From NCBI GenBank assembly GCA_050743265.1, contig JBOGEN010000121.1, forward strand, positions 1 through 33,057: a DNA stretch of 33,057 bases, read 5' to 3'. Of the stretch, positions 21,901-30,104 are shown piece after piece; the stretch's first letter is position 1, and every line of letters begins with the position of its first letter. The DNA is from JBOGEN01 sp050743265 (GTDB taxonomy: Bacteria; Actinomycetota; Actinomycetes; JBOGEN01). The notes under the pieces were generated by a model, which saw only the letters and a list, made by a program, of their open reading frames with translations, had not been told where the DNA came from and did not search any database. A program made the translations under genes and the position numbers.

Positions 21901-22431
21901 GTGGCCGAGCAGCTGTACGCCACACTCCGTACCAGCCAGGGCGACATCGAGGTCCACCTGTTCCCGGACCACGCACCGAAGACGGTGCGTAACTTCGTCG
22001 AGCTGGCCGAGGGGTCCCGGGAATGGGTCGATCCCCGCACAGGCCGTAAGACCACGGACAAGCTGTACGACGGCACCGTCTTCCACCGGGTGATCTCCGG
22101 CTTCATGATCCAGGGCGGTGACCCGCTCGGCACCGGTACCGGAGGCCCCGGCTACCACTTCGCGGACGAGCTGCACCCGGAGCTCGCGTTCACCCGCCCG
22201 TACCTCATTGCGATGGCGAACGCCGGCCCCGGCACGAACGGCTCGCAGTTCTTCATCACCGTGGGCACGCCCGAGTGGCTCACCGGCAAGCACACGATCT
22301 TCGGCGAGGTCACCGACAGTGACGGGCGTAAGACGGTGGACGAGATCAACGCCGCGAAGACCGACCGGCAGGACCGACCGGCCACTGACGTCGTGATCGA
22401 GTCGGTCACGGTCGAGCGTCGCGCCGGCTGA
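21901..22431 (+). CDS. ppiA: Cyclophilin-type peptidyl-prolyl cis-trans isomerase
   Basis: A 176-residue cytosolic cyclophilin. The active-site motif is FHRVISGFMIQGGDP (R63, F68, Q71), with ANAGPGTNGSQFFIT (106-120) and H131 (TGKHTIFGEV). It accelerates proline isomerisation in protein folding. GTG 21901 follows GAGAGG and gives the usual MAEQLYATL start. The rhomboid gene follows after 10 bp in the same direction, a conserved pairing in actinobacteria. Confidence 0.95.
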   Translation: MAEQLYATLRTSQGDIEVHLFPDHAPKTVRNFVELAEGSREWVDPRTGRKTTDKLYDGTVFHRVISGFMIQGGDPLGTGTGGPGYHFADELHPELAFTRPYLIAMANAGPGTNGSQFFITVGTPEWLTGKHTIFGEVTDSDGRKTVDEINAAKTDRQDRPATDVVIESVTVERRAG

Positions 22432-22441
22432 CCGGCCCGCC

Positions 22442-23326
22442 ATGGCGAGCCCGGCCGAAGGGCCCGGCGACTGGGAGTCGGGTCCGCCCGAGGTGCCCCA
22501 CTGCTACCGGCACACGGACCGCGAGACCTACATCCGCTGTACGCGCTGCGGTAACCCGATCTGCCCGGACTGCATGCACGAGGCCTCGGTCGGCTTCCAC
22601 TGCCCCGCCTGCCTGACCGCGGGCAACCGGGCCGTTCGCCAGGCCCGCACCATGTTCGGCGGGACGGTGCACCAGGACACCGGTCTGGTGACCAAGGTGC
22701 TCATCGCGATCAACGTCGTGGTCTTCCTGCTCCAGCAGACCATCACCGGGTTCGAGCAGGACTTCTTCCTCGTGGGCCAGGCGCTCACCGGGGACGGCGT
22801 GATCGGCGTTGCCGAGGGCCAGTACTGGCGGCTGCTCACGGCTGCGTTCCTGCACGGCAGCCTGCTGCACATCTTCTTCAACATGTACCTGCTCTTCGTG
22901 CTCGGGCCGACGCTGGAGCAGGTGTTCGGACGGCTGAGGTTCGTCGCGATCTACCTCGGGTCGGCTCTGGCCGGCTCCGCGGTCTCGTACATGTTCAGCC
23001 AGGACAACGTGCCCGCGCTGGGCGCGTCCGGAGCCGTCTTCGGGCTGTTCGGCGCGACCCTCGTGGTCGGCAAGCGGATGCGCTACGACATCCGCTACGT
23101 CGTCGTCCTCATCGTGCTGAACGTCGTGCTCGGGTTCGTCATCCCCAACATCGACTGGCGGGCCCACCTGGGCGGCCTGGCCGGGGGGACGCTGCTCGCG
23201 GCAGCGTTCGCGTACGCCCCTGCGCGGCTCCGTCTCCCGCTCGGGATCGCCGCGTCGGTGGTGCTGGCGGCCGTCGTCGTGGGGCTCGTCGCCGTGCGGA
23301 CGGCCGGGCTGCAGAACGGCGTCTGA
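22442..23326 (+). CDS. Rhomboid family intramembrane serine protease with N-terminal zinc motif
   Basis: A 294-residue protein. The N-terminus has a B-box-like zinc-binding region (C21, H24, C33, C36, C41, C44, H53, C54, C57). Six to seven membrane helices follow. Rhomboid marks are HGSLLHIFFNM (138-148), the nucleophile serine in GASGAVFG (S196) and the catalytic H242 (RAHLGG). It should cleave membrane protein segments; natural substrates are unknown. It is followed by the DnaA-box cluster and the convergent crgA. Confidence 0.93.
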   Translation: MASPAEGPGDWESGPPEVPHCYRHTDRETYIRCTRCGNPICPDCMHEASVGFHCPACLTAGNRAVRQARTMFGGTVHQDTGLVTKVLIAINVVVFLLQQTITGFEQDFFLVGQALTGDGVIGVAEGQYWRLLTAAFLHGSLLHIFFNMYLLFVLGPTLEQVFGRLRFVAIYLGSALAGSAVSYMFSQDNVPALGASGAVFGLFGATLVVGKRMRYDIRYVVVLIVLNVVLGFVIPNIDWRAHLGGLAGGTLLAAAFAYAPARLRLPLGIAASVVLAAVVVGLVAVRTAGLQNGV

Positions 23327-23364
23327 GCCGCGTCGGGCGCCGGGCGGTCCCGGTGTCCACCGGG

Positions 23365-23415
23365 TTCTCCACAAGTTGTCCACAGGCTGATCTCGGTCGT
23401 CCCCAGTGTGGACAA
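23365..23415. promoter_or_regulatory. DnaA-box cluster beside crgA
   Basis: Within 51 bp lie TTCTCCACA (23365-23373, one mismatch), a perfect TTGTCCACA (23376-23384) and a perfect reverse TGTGGACAA (23407-23415). Further box-like traces (GTGTCCACC near 23353, TTACACAAG near 23430) surround them. The cluster is in the rhomboid-crgA gap, 22 kb from oriC. Function is unknown: DnaA titration, reactivation or transcription control are options. Confidence 0.75.
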
Positions 23416-23539
23416 GAGGTGTGGAGGAGTTACACAAGTGTGGTTTCGCTCGTCACGAGCAGTGAGGCAGGGTCACCACAGGTGACCCACGGACTCGAGC
23501 AGGGCGCTGACCTGCATCGTTCCGCGTCCCTCGGGCGCG

Positions 23540-23791
23540 TCAGCGCCACTGGGTGGAGACGATGAATCCCCCGGTGATGAAGCCGAAGCCCACGGCGAGG
23601 TTCCAGTTGCCCAGGGCGCTCATGCCCCAGAGGTCTCCCTGGGTGATGTAGAAGACGACGATCCACAGGAGGCCCAGCACGAACAGACTCACCATCAGCG
23701 GGGCGACCCAGGCACGGCTGGGCATGTCTGCCGGGGAGGTGGTCGGGGGCGGCGTGTACGTGGTCTTGCGGCGGATACGGGACTTGGGCAC
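23540..23791 (-). CDS. crgA: Cell division protein CrgA
   Basis: An 83-residue membrane protein. A basic N-terminus (MPKSRIRRKTTYTPPP) is followed by two membrane helices (28-49 and 61-79) with the family motif GNWNLAVGFGFITGGFIVSTQWR. CrgA inhibits or times FtsZ-ring assembly in Streptomyces and recruits wall enzymes in mycobacteria. GTG 23791 follows GAGGAG. It is transcribed from the divergent 238-bp region shared with the DUF881 gene, which contains no other gene. Confidence 0.93.
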   Translation of the reverse strand: MPKSRIRRKTTYTPPPTTSPADMPSRAWVAPLMVSLFVLGLLWIVVFYITQGDLWGMSALGNWNLAVGFGFITGGFIVSTQWR

Positions 23792-24029
23792 GGCTCTCTC
23801 CTCGGACCGCGACGGCATGCATGGCCGGGGGAACCGGCAATGGGTACCGGCTCGTCGTTTAGCGTAGTCAGGGGCGCCAGAGGGCGCGCCGGTACTCCCG
23901 GGGCCGGCCGCCGGGGAGCCGCTCCCGAGGGCGGTCGTCAAGATTCCTTCCCGGCCCCTCGACCGGCCGCCACGGGGCCTCGACCGGTCCCCACCGGGGG
24001 CCCACCGGCCCAGCGGCGAGAGGAGCACC

Positions 24030-24800
24030 GTGCCCGGCCTCGACCTCGGTTGGCCGGCCTCCCACCGCGGCCGCCGCGTCTGGGCTCTCGCGGTCCCCCT
24101 CGTGTTCGTACTCGCCGGCGTCCTGTTCGCGACGAGTGCCGAGACCGCCCAGGGCACCGACCTGCGTGCCGGACGGCGTACCGAGCTGACCGACCTGATC
24201 CGGGCCGAGGAGGAGCGGGTGGCATCCTCGCAGCGCCAGCTCCAGGACCTCCGGGCGGAGGTCGACTCCCTCTCCGGCGACGTCGGCTCCGGCAGTGCCC
24301 GTGGCGAGCAGACGCTGGCGGCCGTGCAGAGGCTGCGGCGCCCCGCCGGGCTCGTCCCGGTCGAGGGCCCCGCGATCAGCGTCACCCTCGACGACGCGCC
24401 ACGCCCGACGGACGGGAGCGAGCTGCCGGGCAACCCCAGCCCGGACGACCTCGTGGTGCACCAGCAGGACGTCCAGGCCGTGGTCAACGCGCTGTGGGCC
24501 GGGGGTGCGGAGGCCATGCAGCTGATGGACCAGCGGGTGGTGTCGACGAGCGCGGTGCGCTGTGTGGGCAACACGCTGATCCTGCACGGCGTCGTCTACT
24601 CGCCCCCGTTCACGGTGACCGCGATCGGGAACGTGGAGCAGATGCAGGCGTCCCTGGACGCGGCCCCGCTCGTCCTGCTCTTCCGCCAGTACGTGGACGC
24701 GTACGGGCTCGGGTACGAGGTGGACACGGAGACCGAGCAGCGCCTGCCCGGCTACCGAGGGCCCCTGCAGATGGAGCACGCGCGGGTGCCACAAGAATGA
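24030..24800 (+). CDS. DUF881 protein
   Basis: A 256-residue protein with one N-terminal membrane helix (17-35), a coiled coil (about 52-85) and an outer DUF881 domain (VPVEGPAISVTLDD to GYRGPLQME), including VVNALWAGGAEAM and the VSTSAVRC element. The family sits in the envelope near crgA and divisome genes, with roles in division or sporulation suggested by context only. GTG 24030 follows GAGAGGAG. Its stop overlaps the sortase ATG. Confidence 0.9.
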   Translation: MPGLDLGWPASHRGRRVWALAVPLVFVLAGVLFATSAETAQGTDLRAGRRTELTDLIRAEEERVASSQRQLQDLRAEVDSLSGDVGSGSARGEQTLAAVQRLRRPAGLVPVEGPAISVTLDDAPRPTDGSELPGNPSPDDLVVHQQDVQAVVNALWAGGAEAMQLMDQRVVSTSAVRCVGNTLILHGVVYSPPFTVTAIGNVEQMQASLDAAPLVLLFRQYVDAYGLGYEVDTETEQRLPGYRGPLQMEHARVPQE

Positions 24801-25456
24801 GCGGCGTGCGCACCCTCGCCAGGGGCTTCGGCCAGCTGCTCATCACTCTGGGACTCGTCGTCCTCCTCTTCTGTGTGTACGAGCTGTGGTGGACGGGCGT
24901 GGTCACGCACCAGGCCCAGGGCTCTCTCGAGGACCGGCTGAGAGACGACTGGTCCCACGAGCGCGGGCAGGTCCGCACCAAGGACTTCGACCTCGGATCC
25001 GGAGTGGGCCTGCTCAGCATCCCGCGGCTCGGCCGTGACTGGAGCTGGGTCGTCGTCGAGGGCGTCACGCCTTCTGCGCTCAAGGACGGGCCCGGTCACT
25101 ACCCCGGCACGGCCATGCCCGGGCGGGTCGGCAACTTCGGCGTCGCCGGCCACCGGGCGACCAACGGCGAACCGTTCGCCCACCTCGACGCCGTACGGCG
25201 CGGCGACTCAGTGTCGGTGGAGACGGCCCGGGCCGTGTACCGGTACCGGGTGGAGCGGACCGAGATCACCTCGCCGACGAACGTCGACGTCGTCGCTCCC
25301 GTCCCGGGAAAACCCGGCAAGACGCCCCACAGGCGCCGGATCACGCTGACCACGTGCCACCCGCGGTGGGCCTCGACCTACCGCCTCATCGTGTACGGGG
25401 TGCTGGACTCCGTCGACAAGAAGCCCACCGGCCGAGCCAACGCCCTGGGGGAGTGA
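24797..25456 (+). CDS. Class E sortase
   Basis: A 219-residue sortase with an N-terminal membrane anchor (12-32). Catalytic residues are H119 (AGHRAT), C187 (LTTCHP) and R196 (TYRLIVYG). Class E sortases attach LAxTG-type proteins to the cell wall in high-GC Gram-positives. No substrate gene is nearby. ATG overlaps the DUF881 stop (ATGA), so both are co-translated. Position between DUF881 and pabA is conserved. Confidence 0.93.
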   Translation: MSGVRTLARGFGQLLITLGLVVLLFCVYELWWTGVVTHQAQGSLEDRLRDDWSHERGQVRTKDFDLGSGVGLLSIPRLGRDWSWVVVEGVTPSALKDGPGHYPGTAMPGRVGNFGVAGHRATNGEPFAHLDAVRRGDSVSVETARAVYRYRVERTEITSPTNVDVVAPVPGKPGKTPHRRRITLTTCHPRWASTYRLIVYGVLDSVDKKPTGRANALGE

Positions 25457-25466
25457 GAGGACACCG

Positions 25467-25622
25467 ATGTACACCTGGATCTGGCGGCACCTGCCCGGCG
25501 GCGTCCCCGGCAAGCTCCTCGGCTCGCTCGTGCTCGTGCTCGTGGCCGTCTACGTCCTGTTCACGGTGGTCTTCCCGTGGCTCGAGCCGCGGCTGCCGTT
25601 CAACGACGTGACGCTGTCATGA
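25467..25622 (+). CDS. Small membrane protein of the sortase-pabA interval
   Basis: A 51-residue protein: MYTWIWRHLPGG, one membrane helix (about 18-36) and a short outer tail ending LPFNDVTLS. It is 10 bp after the sortase gene, and its stop overlaps the pabA ATG (ATGA), showing tight coupling. Similar short proteins occur at this place in Streptomyces and relatives; the function is not known. An accessory subunit for the sortase is possible, but nothing in the sequence shows it. Confidence 0.82.
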   Translation: MYTWIWRHLPGGVPGKLLGSLVLVLVAVYVLFTVVFPWLEPRLPFNDVTLS

Positions 25623-26251
25623 CCCGCATCCTCGTCGTCGACAACTACGACAGCTTCGTCTACAACCTCGTGCAGTACCTGGGGCAGCTCGGCGCCGACT
25701 GCGACGTGACCCGCAACGACGCCGTCCGCCCGGAGGACGCCGACCCGTACGACGGCGTCCTGCTCAGCCCCGGGCCCGGCCGCCCCGAGGGGGCCGGCGT
25801 CTGCCTCGACATGGTGCGGCACGTGGCCGGGCGCGTGCCCCTGCTCGGCGTCTGCCTCGGGCACCAGGCGATCGCGGTCGCGTACGGGGGCACGGTCTCG
25901 CGTGCGCCGGAGCTGCTGCACGGCAAGACGAGCGTCGTGCACCACGACGCGGTCGGCGTGCTGTCCGGGCTGCCCGACCCGTTCACCGCGACCCGGTACC
26001 ACTCCCTCGCCGTCGACACCCGGGCCCTGCCGGACGTCCTCGAGGTCACCGGGCGTACGGAGTCGGGTGTGGTCATGGCCCTGCGCCACCGCACGCTGGC
26101 GGTCGAGGGCGTCCAGTTCCACCCCGAGTCGGTGCTCACCGAGCACGGGCACCGCCTGCTCGCGAACTGGCTCACCGTCTGCGGTGACGCCGAGGCACCG
26201 CAACGGGCGGTCGGGCTGGCCCCGGTGGTCGCCGGCGCCGAGGGCGCCTGA
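25619..26251 (+). CDS. pabA: Class I glutamine amidotransferase, PabA/TrpG
   Basis: A 210-residue glutaminase subunit giving ammonia to aminodeoxychorismate or anthranilate synthase. The catalytic triad is C79 (GVCLGHQ), H168 and E170 (QFHPES). The N-terminus is VVDNYDSFVYNLVQYL. No partner PabB/TrpE gene is near, so the pathway (folate or tryptophan) cannot be decided; many such proteins serve both. The ATG overlaps the preceding stop. A 62-bp gap follows. Confidence 0.92.
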   Translation: MTRILVVDNYDSFVYNLVQYLGQLGADCDVTRNDAVRPEDADPYDGVLLSPGPGRPEGAGVCLDMVRHVAGRVPLLGVCLGHQAIAVAYGGTVSRAPELLHGKTSVVHHDAVGVLSGLPDPFTATRYHSLAVDTRALPDVLEVTGRTESGVVMALRHRTLAVEGVQFHPESVLTEHGHRLLANWLTVCGDAEAPQRAVGLAPVVAGAEGA

Positions 26252-26313
26252 CGGCGCTCCTGGGGCTCAGAACGCTGCGATCCTCGGGCCGGGGCCGCTG
26301 TAGCGTCCCGCGC

Positions 26314-26742
26314 ATGGAGCAACGAATCAGTCTGATCACGCTGGGCGTCTCCGACATCGGCCAGGCTCGCCGGTTCTACGAACAGCTGGGCTGGCAAGGC
26401 CAAGAGGTTGAAGAGACCGTGTTCCTGCAAGCAGGAGGAAGCGCGCTGGTCCTGTGGGGTCGCGACAAGCTGGCTTCCGACTGCGGCATCCCCGACTACC
26501 AAGGCCCCGGCTTCGAGGGGATCGCACTCGCTCAGAACGTACGGTCCCAGACCGAGGTCGATGACGTTCTCAGGACCGCACACGACGCAGGCGCCACCAT
26601 CACTCGGCCGGCGTCCACGACGTTCTACGGCGGCTACGCCGGCGTCTTCACCGACCTCGACGGCCACGCCTGGGAGATCGCCTACAACCCCGGCTTCGCT
26701 TTGGCAGACGACGGCTCCCTCACCCTCCCCGACTTCGGGTAG
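26314..26742 (+). CDS. VOC (glyoxalase-fold) protein
   Basis: A 142-residue vicinal-oxygen-chelate protein: SLITLGVSDIGQARRFYEQLGW at the start, YGGYAGVFTDLDGHAWEIAYNPGF at the end, a single betaalphabetabetabeta pair. A metal ligand glutamate is plausible (WEIAYN). Members include glyoxalase, dioxygenase and resistance proteins; none can be named. It looks like an insertion between pabA and pknB in an otherwise conserved block, and its codon use (more CTG/AAG/TAC but also TTG, GAA, CAA) seems less biased than its neighbours. Confidence 0.85.
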   Translation: MEQRISLITLGVSDIGQARRFYEQLGWQGQEVEETVFLQAGGSALVLWGRDKLASDCGIPDYQGPGFEGIALAQNVRSQTEVDDVLRTAHDAGATITRPASTTFYGGYAGVFTDLDGHAWEIAYNPGFALADDGSLTLPDFG

Positions 26743-26770
26743 CGGGAGCGGGCGCGCTACGCGACCCGGC

Positions 26771-28495
26771 TCAGCCGTCGTCCGGGAACGGGAACGTCTC
26801 CGTCTCGGACGGCGTCGGCTCCGGCGGCGGGACCGTCTCGGTGACCGTCGGCGCCGGCTCCGGTGGCGCCTCGGCCAGCGTGATGCTCACCGTCGATCCC
26901 AGCGGCAGCGACTCGCCGGCGCCGGGCGACTGGGTCACCACGGTGCCCGGCGACGCGTCGTCGGTCTGGGTGGACGACGTGCTCACCCGGAACCCGGCGT
27001 CGCGCAGCGTGGAGCGGGCCACGCTTCCCGGCTGGCCGCTCACGTCGGGGACCTCGTTCTGGCCGCTGGCCACCGTGAGGTCGACCTCGCTGCCCCGGTC
27101 CACGGTGGAGCCCTGGCCCGGGGAGGAGGAGAGGACAGTGTCCGCCTCCTCGGCGGAGTCCTCGGGCCGTACGTCGCCGACGGCCAGCCCGGCGTCGTCC
27201 AGAGCCTGCGCGGCGTCCTCCCGGGACTCCCCCTGGATGTCGGGGACGGTCACCTGCTTGCTGCCACGGGACACGACGAGGTCCACCTGGCTGCCGGTGT
27301 CGACCGTAGCGTCGGCTGCGGGACGCTGCTCGATCACGCGTCCGGCCGGACGCGTGCTGAACTCGCGGCGCACCTCCCCCAGCTCCAGGCCCGCCTCGCG
27401 CAACCTCTCCTCGGCGGCGGCCCGCCTGAGGCCGCCGACGTCGGGCACCGAGACGTCCTTGACGCTGTCCCCGAACAGCTGGCGGCCGAGCAGGGCGGCC
27501 AGCACGAAGACCGCGATGACGGCCAGCGCGAGAAGGACCCACGCCCACGTACGCCGCCGTCGCGGCTCCTCCTCCTCGGCGACCTGCGGCATCGCCGTGG
27601 TCTGCGACATCATCTGCGTCGCCTCGTCGCCGAACACCGCAGGCGCCGCCACCGGCTGCCCGGCGAGGGCGCGCTCGATGTCGGCCCGCATCTCGCCCGC
27701 GTCCTGGTACCGGTTCTCCGGGTTCTTCGCCAGGGACTTCATGACGATCGCGTCCACGGCCTCGGGGATGTCCGGGTCGAGGTGGGACGGCGGGATGGGG
27801 TCCTCACGCACATGCTGGTACGCCACCGCGACCGGGGAGTCGCCGGTGAACGGGGGACGTCCGGTGAGCAGCTCGTACAGCAGGCAGCCGGTCGAGTAGA
27901 GGTCGCTGCGCGCGTCCACTGTGGCGCCGCGGGCCTGCTCCGGGGAGAGGTACTGCGCGGTGCCGATGACGGCGGCCGTCTGCGTCATCGAGGACGAGGT
28001 GTCCGCGACGGCGCGGGCGATGCCGAAGTCCATCACCTTGATGTCGCCGTTCTGGGACAGCATCACGTTGGCGGGCTTGATGTCGCGGTGGATGATGCCC
28101 GCCCGGTGGCTGTACTCCAGGGCGCGCAGCACGCCCGCGGTGACCTCGAGCGCCCGGTCCGGCAGCAGGCGGCGCCCGTCGATCATGAGGTCGCGCAGGG
28201 TCTGGCCCTCGACGTACTCCATGACGATGAACGGCAGGAACACGCCGTGCACGAGGTCCTCGCCGGTGTCGTACACGGCGACGATCGACGGGTGGTTGAG
28301 GCTCGCCGCGGACTGGGCCTCGCGCCGGAACCGGGCCTGGAACGTCGGGTCGCGCGCCAGGTCGGCCCGGAGCGTCTTGATGGCCACCGTGCGACCGAGG
28401 CGGACGTCTCGCCCGAGGTGCACCTCGGCCATGCCGCCCCGCCCGAGCACGTCCCCCAGCTCGTAGCGGTCACCGAGGCGCTGCGCGTCAGTCAT
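26771..28495 (-). CDS. pknB: Serine/threonine protein kinase PknB with three PASTA domains
   Basis: A 574-residue membrane kinase regulating wall synthesis and division. The kinase domain spans about 11-275: GRGGMAEV, K40, HRDIKPAN (D138), DFG (156-158) and activation-loop T171 and T173, the same numbers as in M. tuberculosis PknB. One membrane helix (about 316-337) leads to three PASTA repeats (about 347-411, 412-478, 479-543), which sense muropeptides or lipid II. A Pro/Glu/Thr tail ends the protein. M. tuberculosis has four PASTA domains. It is the last gene of the reverse operon, 4 bp after pknA. Confidence 0.95.
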   Translation of the reverse strand: MTDAQRLGDRYELGDVLGRGGMAEVHLGRDVRLGRTVAIKTLRADLARDPTFQARFRREAQSAASLNHPSIVAVYDTGEDLVHGVFLPFIVMEYVEGQTLRDLMIDGRRLLPDRALEVTAGVLRALEYSHRAGIIHRDIKPANVMLSQNGDIKVMDFGIARAVADTSSSMTQTAAVIGTAQYLSPEQARGATVDARSDLYSTGCLLYELLTGRPPFTGDSPVAVAYQHVREDPIPPSHLDPDIPEAVDAIVMKSLAKNPENRYQDAGEMRADIERALAGQPVAAPAVFGDEATQMMSQTTAMPQVAEEEEPRRRRTWAWVLLALAVIAVFVLAALLGRQLFGDSVKDVSVPDVGGLRRAAAEERLREAGLELGEVRREFSTRPAGRVIEQRPAADATVDTGSQVDLVVSRGSKQVTVPDIQGESREDAAQALDDAGLAVGDVRPEDSAEEADTVLSSSPGQGSTVDRGSEVDLTVASGQNEVPDVSGQPGSVARSTLRDAGFRVSTSSTQTDDASPGTVVTQSPGAGESLPLGSTVSITLAEAPPEPAPTVTETVPPPEPTPSETETFPFPDDG

Positions 28496-28499
28496 CGCG

Positions 28500-30104
28500 C
28501 TACTGGCCCTCCGTGCCGGTGCCGCTCAGGGGCGTCTCCGACGGTGTCGGTGTGGTTGTCGGCTCCGGGGTGGGGGTCGGCTCCTCCGTCTGGTCCGGGT
28601 CCTGGGTGGGGCTGGGCTGGGTCGTCGGGTCCGGCTCGTCGGGCTGGTCGCTGCTCCCGGCCGGGGGCTCGGCGACGGTCACCGCGACCGTGGCCCCCTC
28701 CTGCAGCGTGCCGACCGGGCTCACGTCGATCACGTTACCGGCGGTACTGCCCGACTCCGCGGACCTGCGCTGCACGGCGAGGCCGAGCCCGGTGAGCTCG
28801 GCACGTACGGGGTCGTACGGCCGCCCGACGTAGTCGCCCTCGGAGATGGTGACGGTGGCGGGTTCGGCCGCCTCGGCGTCCCCCGAGCCCTCCTCGGCGC
28901 CCCCGGCCGCGGTGGTCGCGCTCGGGGTGGACGACGCGGTGCTCGTGGCGGACGGGGACGGACCGGCCTTGGGCCCTTGGCCTGCCGGCTCGTCGTTGAG
29001 TGCCCCGGTGAGCACGGCACCACCGAGGAGGAGCGCGCCGAGGGCCAGCGCGACCATCCCGGCGCGGGCCCGAGCCGTACGGTTGCGCCACCAGCCGCCC
29101 TTGCCGCTCTCGTCGGCCTCCTCGCCACCGACCGTGGGGATCGGGGCGGTGCCCCCCTCGCCCGTCGGCTCGCCCACGCGCGTCCCGTCGGCGCCGCCCA
29201 CCGCCGTGGCGGCGGTGACCGCTGCGCCGGCCCCCAGGACTGTCGGCGCCGGGACGAACGGCGGCATGGTGGCACCGACCTGCGGGCTCAGCCCGCGCAG
29301 CTCGGCCGTACGCCGGGCCAGGTCGGCCGCGGAGGCGGGACGCTCGGCCGGGTTCTTCGCGAGCGTCTGCAGGACGAGGTCGCTGACCCCGGGCGGGATG
29401 GTGCCGGGCAGCGGTGGTACGGGCTCGCGGACCTGCGCCATCGCCACCGCGATCGCGTTGTCGCCCGGGAAGGGACGCTCGCCTGTCAGGCACTCGTACG
29501 CGACCACGCCGAGCGAGTACACGTCGCTCAGCGGGCTGGCCTGGTCGCCGGACGCCTGCTCGGGGGACAGGTAGTGGGCGGTGCCCATCACCGAGCCGGT
29601 CCGGGTGAGCGGCACCGCGTCCGCGGCACGGGCGATGCCGAAGTCGGTCACCTTGACCTCGCCCTCGGGGGTGACGAGGAGGTTGCCCGGCTTGACGTCG
29701 CGGTGGACGACCCCACCGACGTGCGCGGCGTGCAGGGCCATCGCGGACTGCCCGACGAGGTCGAGCGCGCGGTCGACCTGCTGCGCGCCCTCGCGCGCGA
29801 GCAGCGACGAGAGCGGCTCCCCGGGCACGAGCTCCATCACCAGGTACGCGCTGCGGTCCAGCTCGCCGTAGTCGTAGACCTGGGCGATGCCGGGGTGGCC
29901 CAGCGAGGCGGCGCTGCGCGCCTCGGCGCGGAACCGCTGGAGAAACGTCGGGTCGTCCACGAGCTCGCTCTTGAGCACCTTGACCGCGACGGTGCGGCCG
30001 AGCACCTCGTCGGTGGCCTGCCAGACCTCGCCCATGCCGCCGCTGGCGACGGGGGCGTTCAGCAGGTATCGGCTGCCGAGGACCGTGCCGGGTTGTGGGC
30101 TCAC
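28500..30104 (-). CDS. pknA: PknA-type serine/threonine kinase with a PASTA-like domain
   Basis: A 534-residue kinase: ASGGMGEV, K42, HRDVKPGN (D136), DFG (154-156), activation-loop LTRTGSVMGTAHY. A Gly/Pro-rich linker leads to a membrane helix (about 347-369), a Ser/Thr-rich stretch and one PASTA-like domain (about 416-480), then a Pro/Thr tail. It acts with PknB on wall and division proteins. GTG 30104 overlaps the pbpA stop by 4 bp (GTGA). A PASTA domain in the PknA position differs from the mycobacterial enzyme, which has none. Confidence 0.92.
   Translation of the reverse strand: MSPQPGTVLGSRYLLNAPVASGGMGEVWQATDEVLGRTVAVKVLKSELVDDPTFLQRFRAEARSAASLGHPGIAQVYDYGELDRSAYLVMELVPGEPLSSLLAREGAQQVDRALDLVGQSAMALHAAHVGGVVHRDVKPGNLLVTPEGEVKVTDFGIARAADAVPLTRTGSVMGTAHYLSPEQASGDQASPLSDVYSLGVVAYECLTGERPFPGDNAIAVAMAQVREPVPPLPGTIPPGVSDLVLQTLAKNPAERPASAADLARRTAELRGLSPQVGATMPPFVPAPTVLGAGAAVTAATAVGGADGTRVGEPTGEGGTAPIPTVGGEEADESGKGGWWRNRTARARAGMVALALGALLLGGAVLTGALNDEPAGQGPKAGPSPSATSTASSTPSATTAAGGAEEGSGDAEAAEPATVTISEGDYVGRPYDPVRAELTGLGLAVQRRSAESGSTAGNVIDVSPVGTLQEGATVAVTVAEPPAGSSDQPDEPDPTTQPSPTQDPDQTEEPTPTPEPTTTPTPSETPLSGTGTEGQ

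Noticed and set aside
23840..24796. N-terminal extension joined to the sortase
   Set aside because: The long frame is a shadow of the DUF881 gene; the sortase starts at the ATGA overlap.
24030..26251. Riboswitch or leader RNA upstream of pabA or sortase
   Set aside because: The intervals are a few bases or overlapping; there is no room for one.
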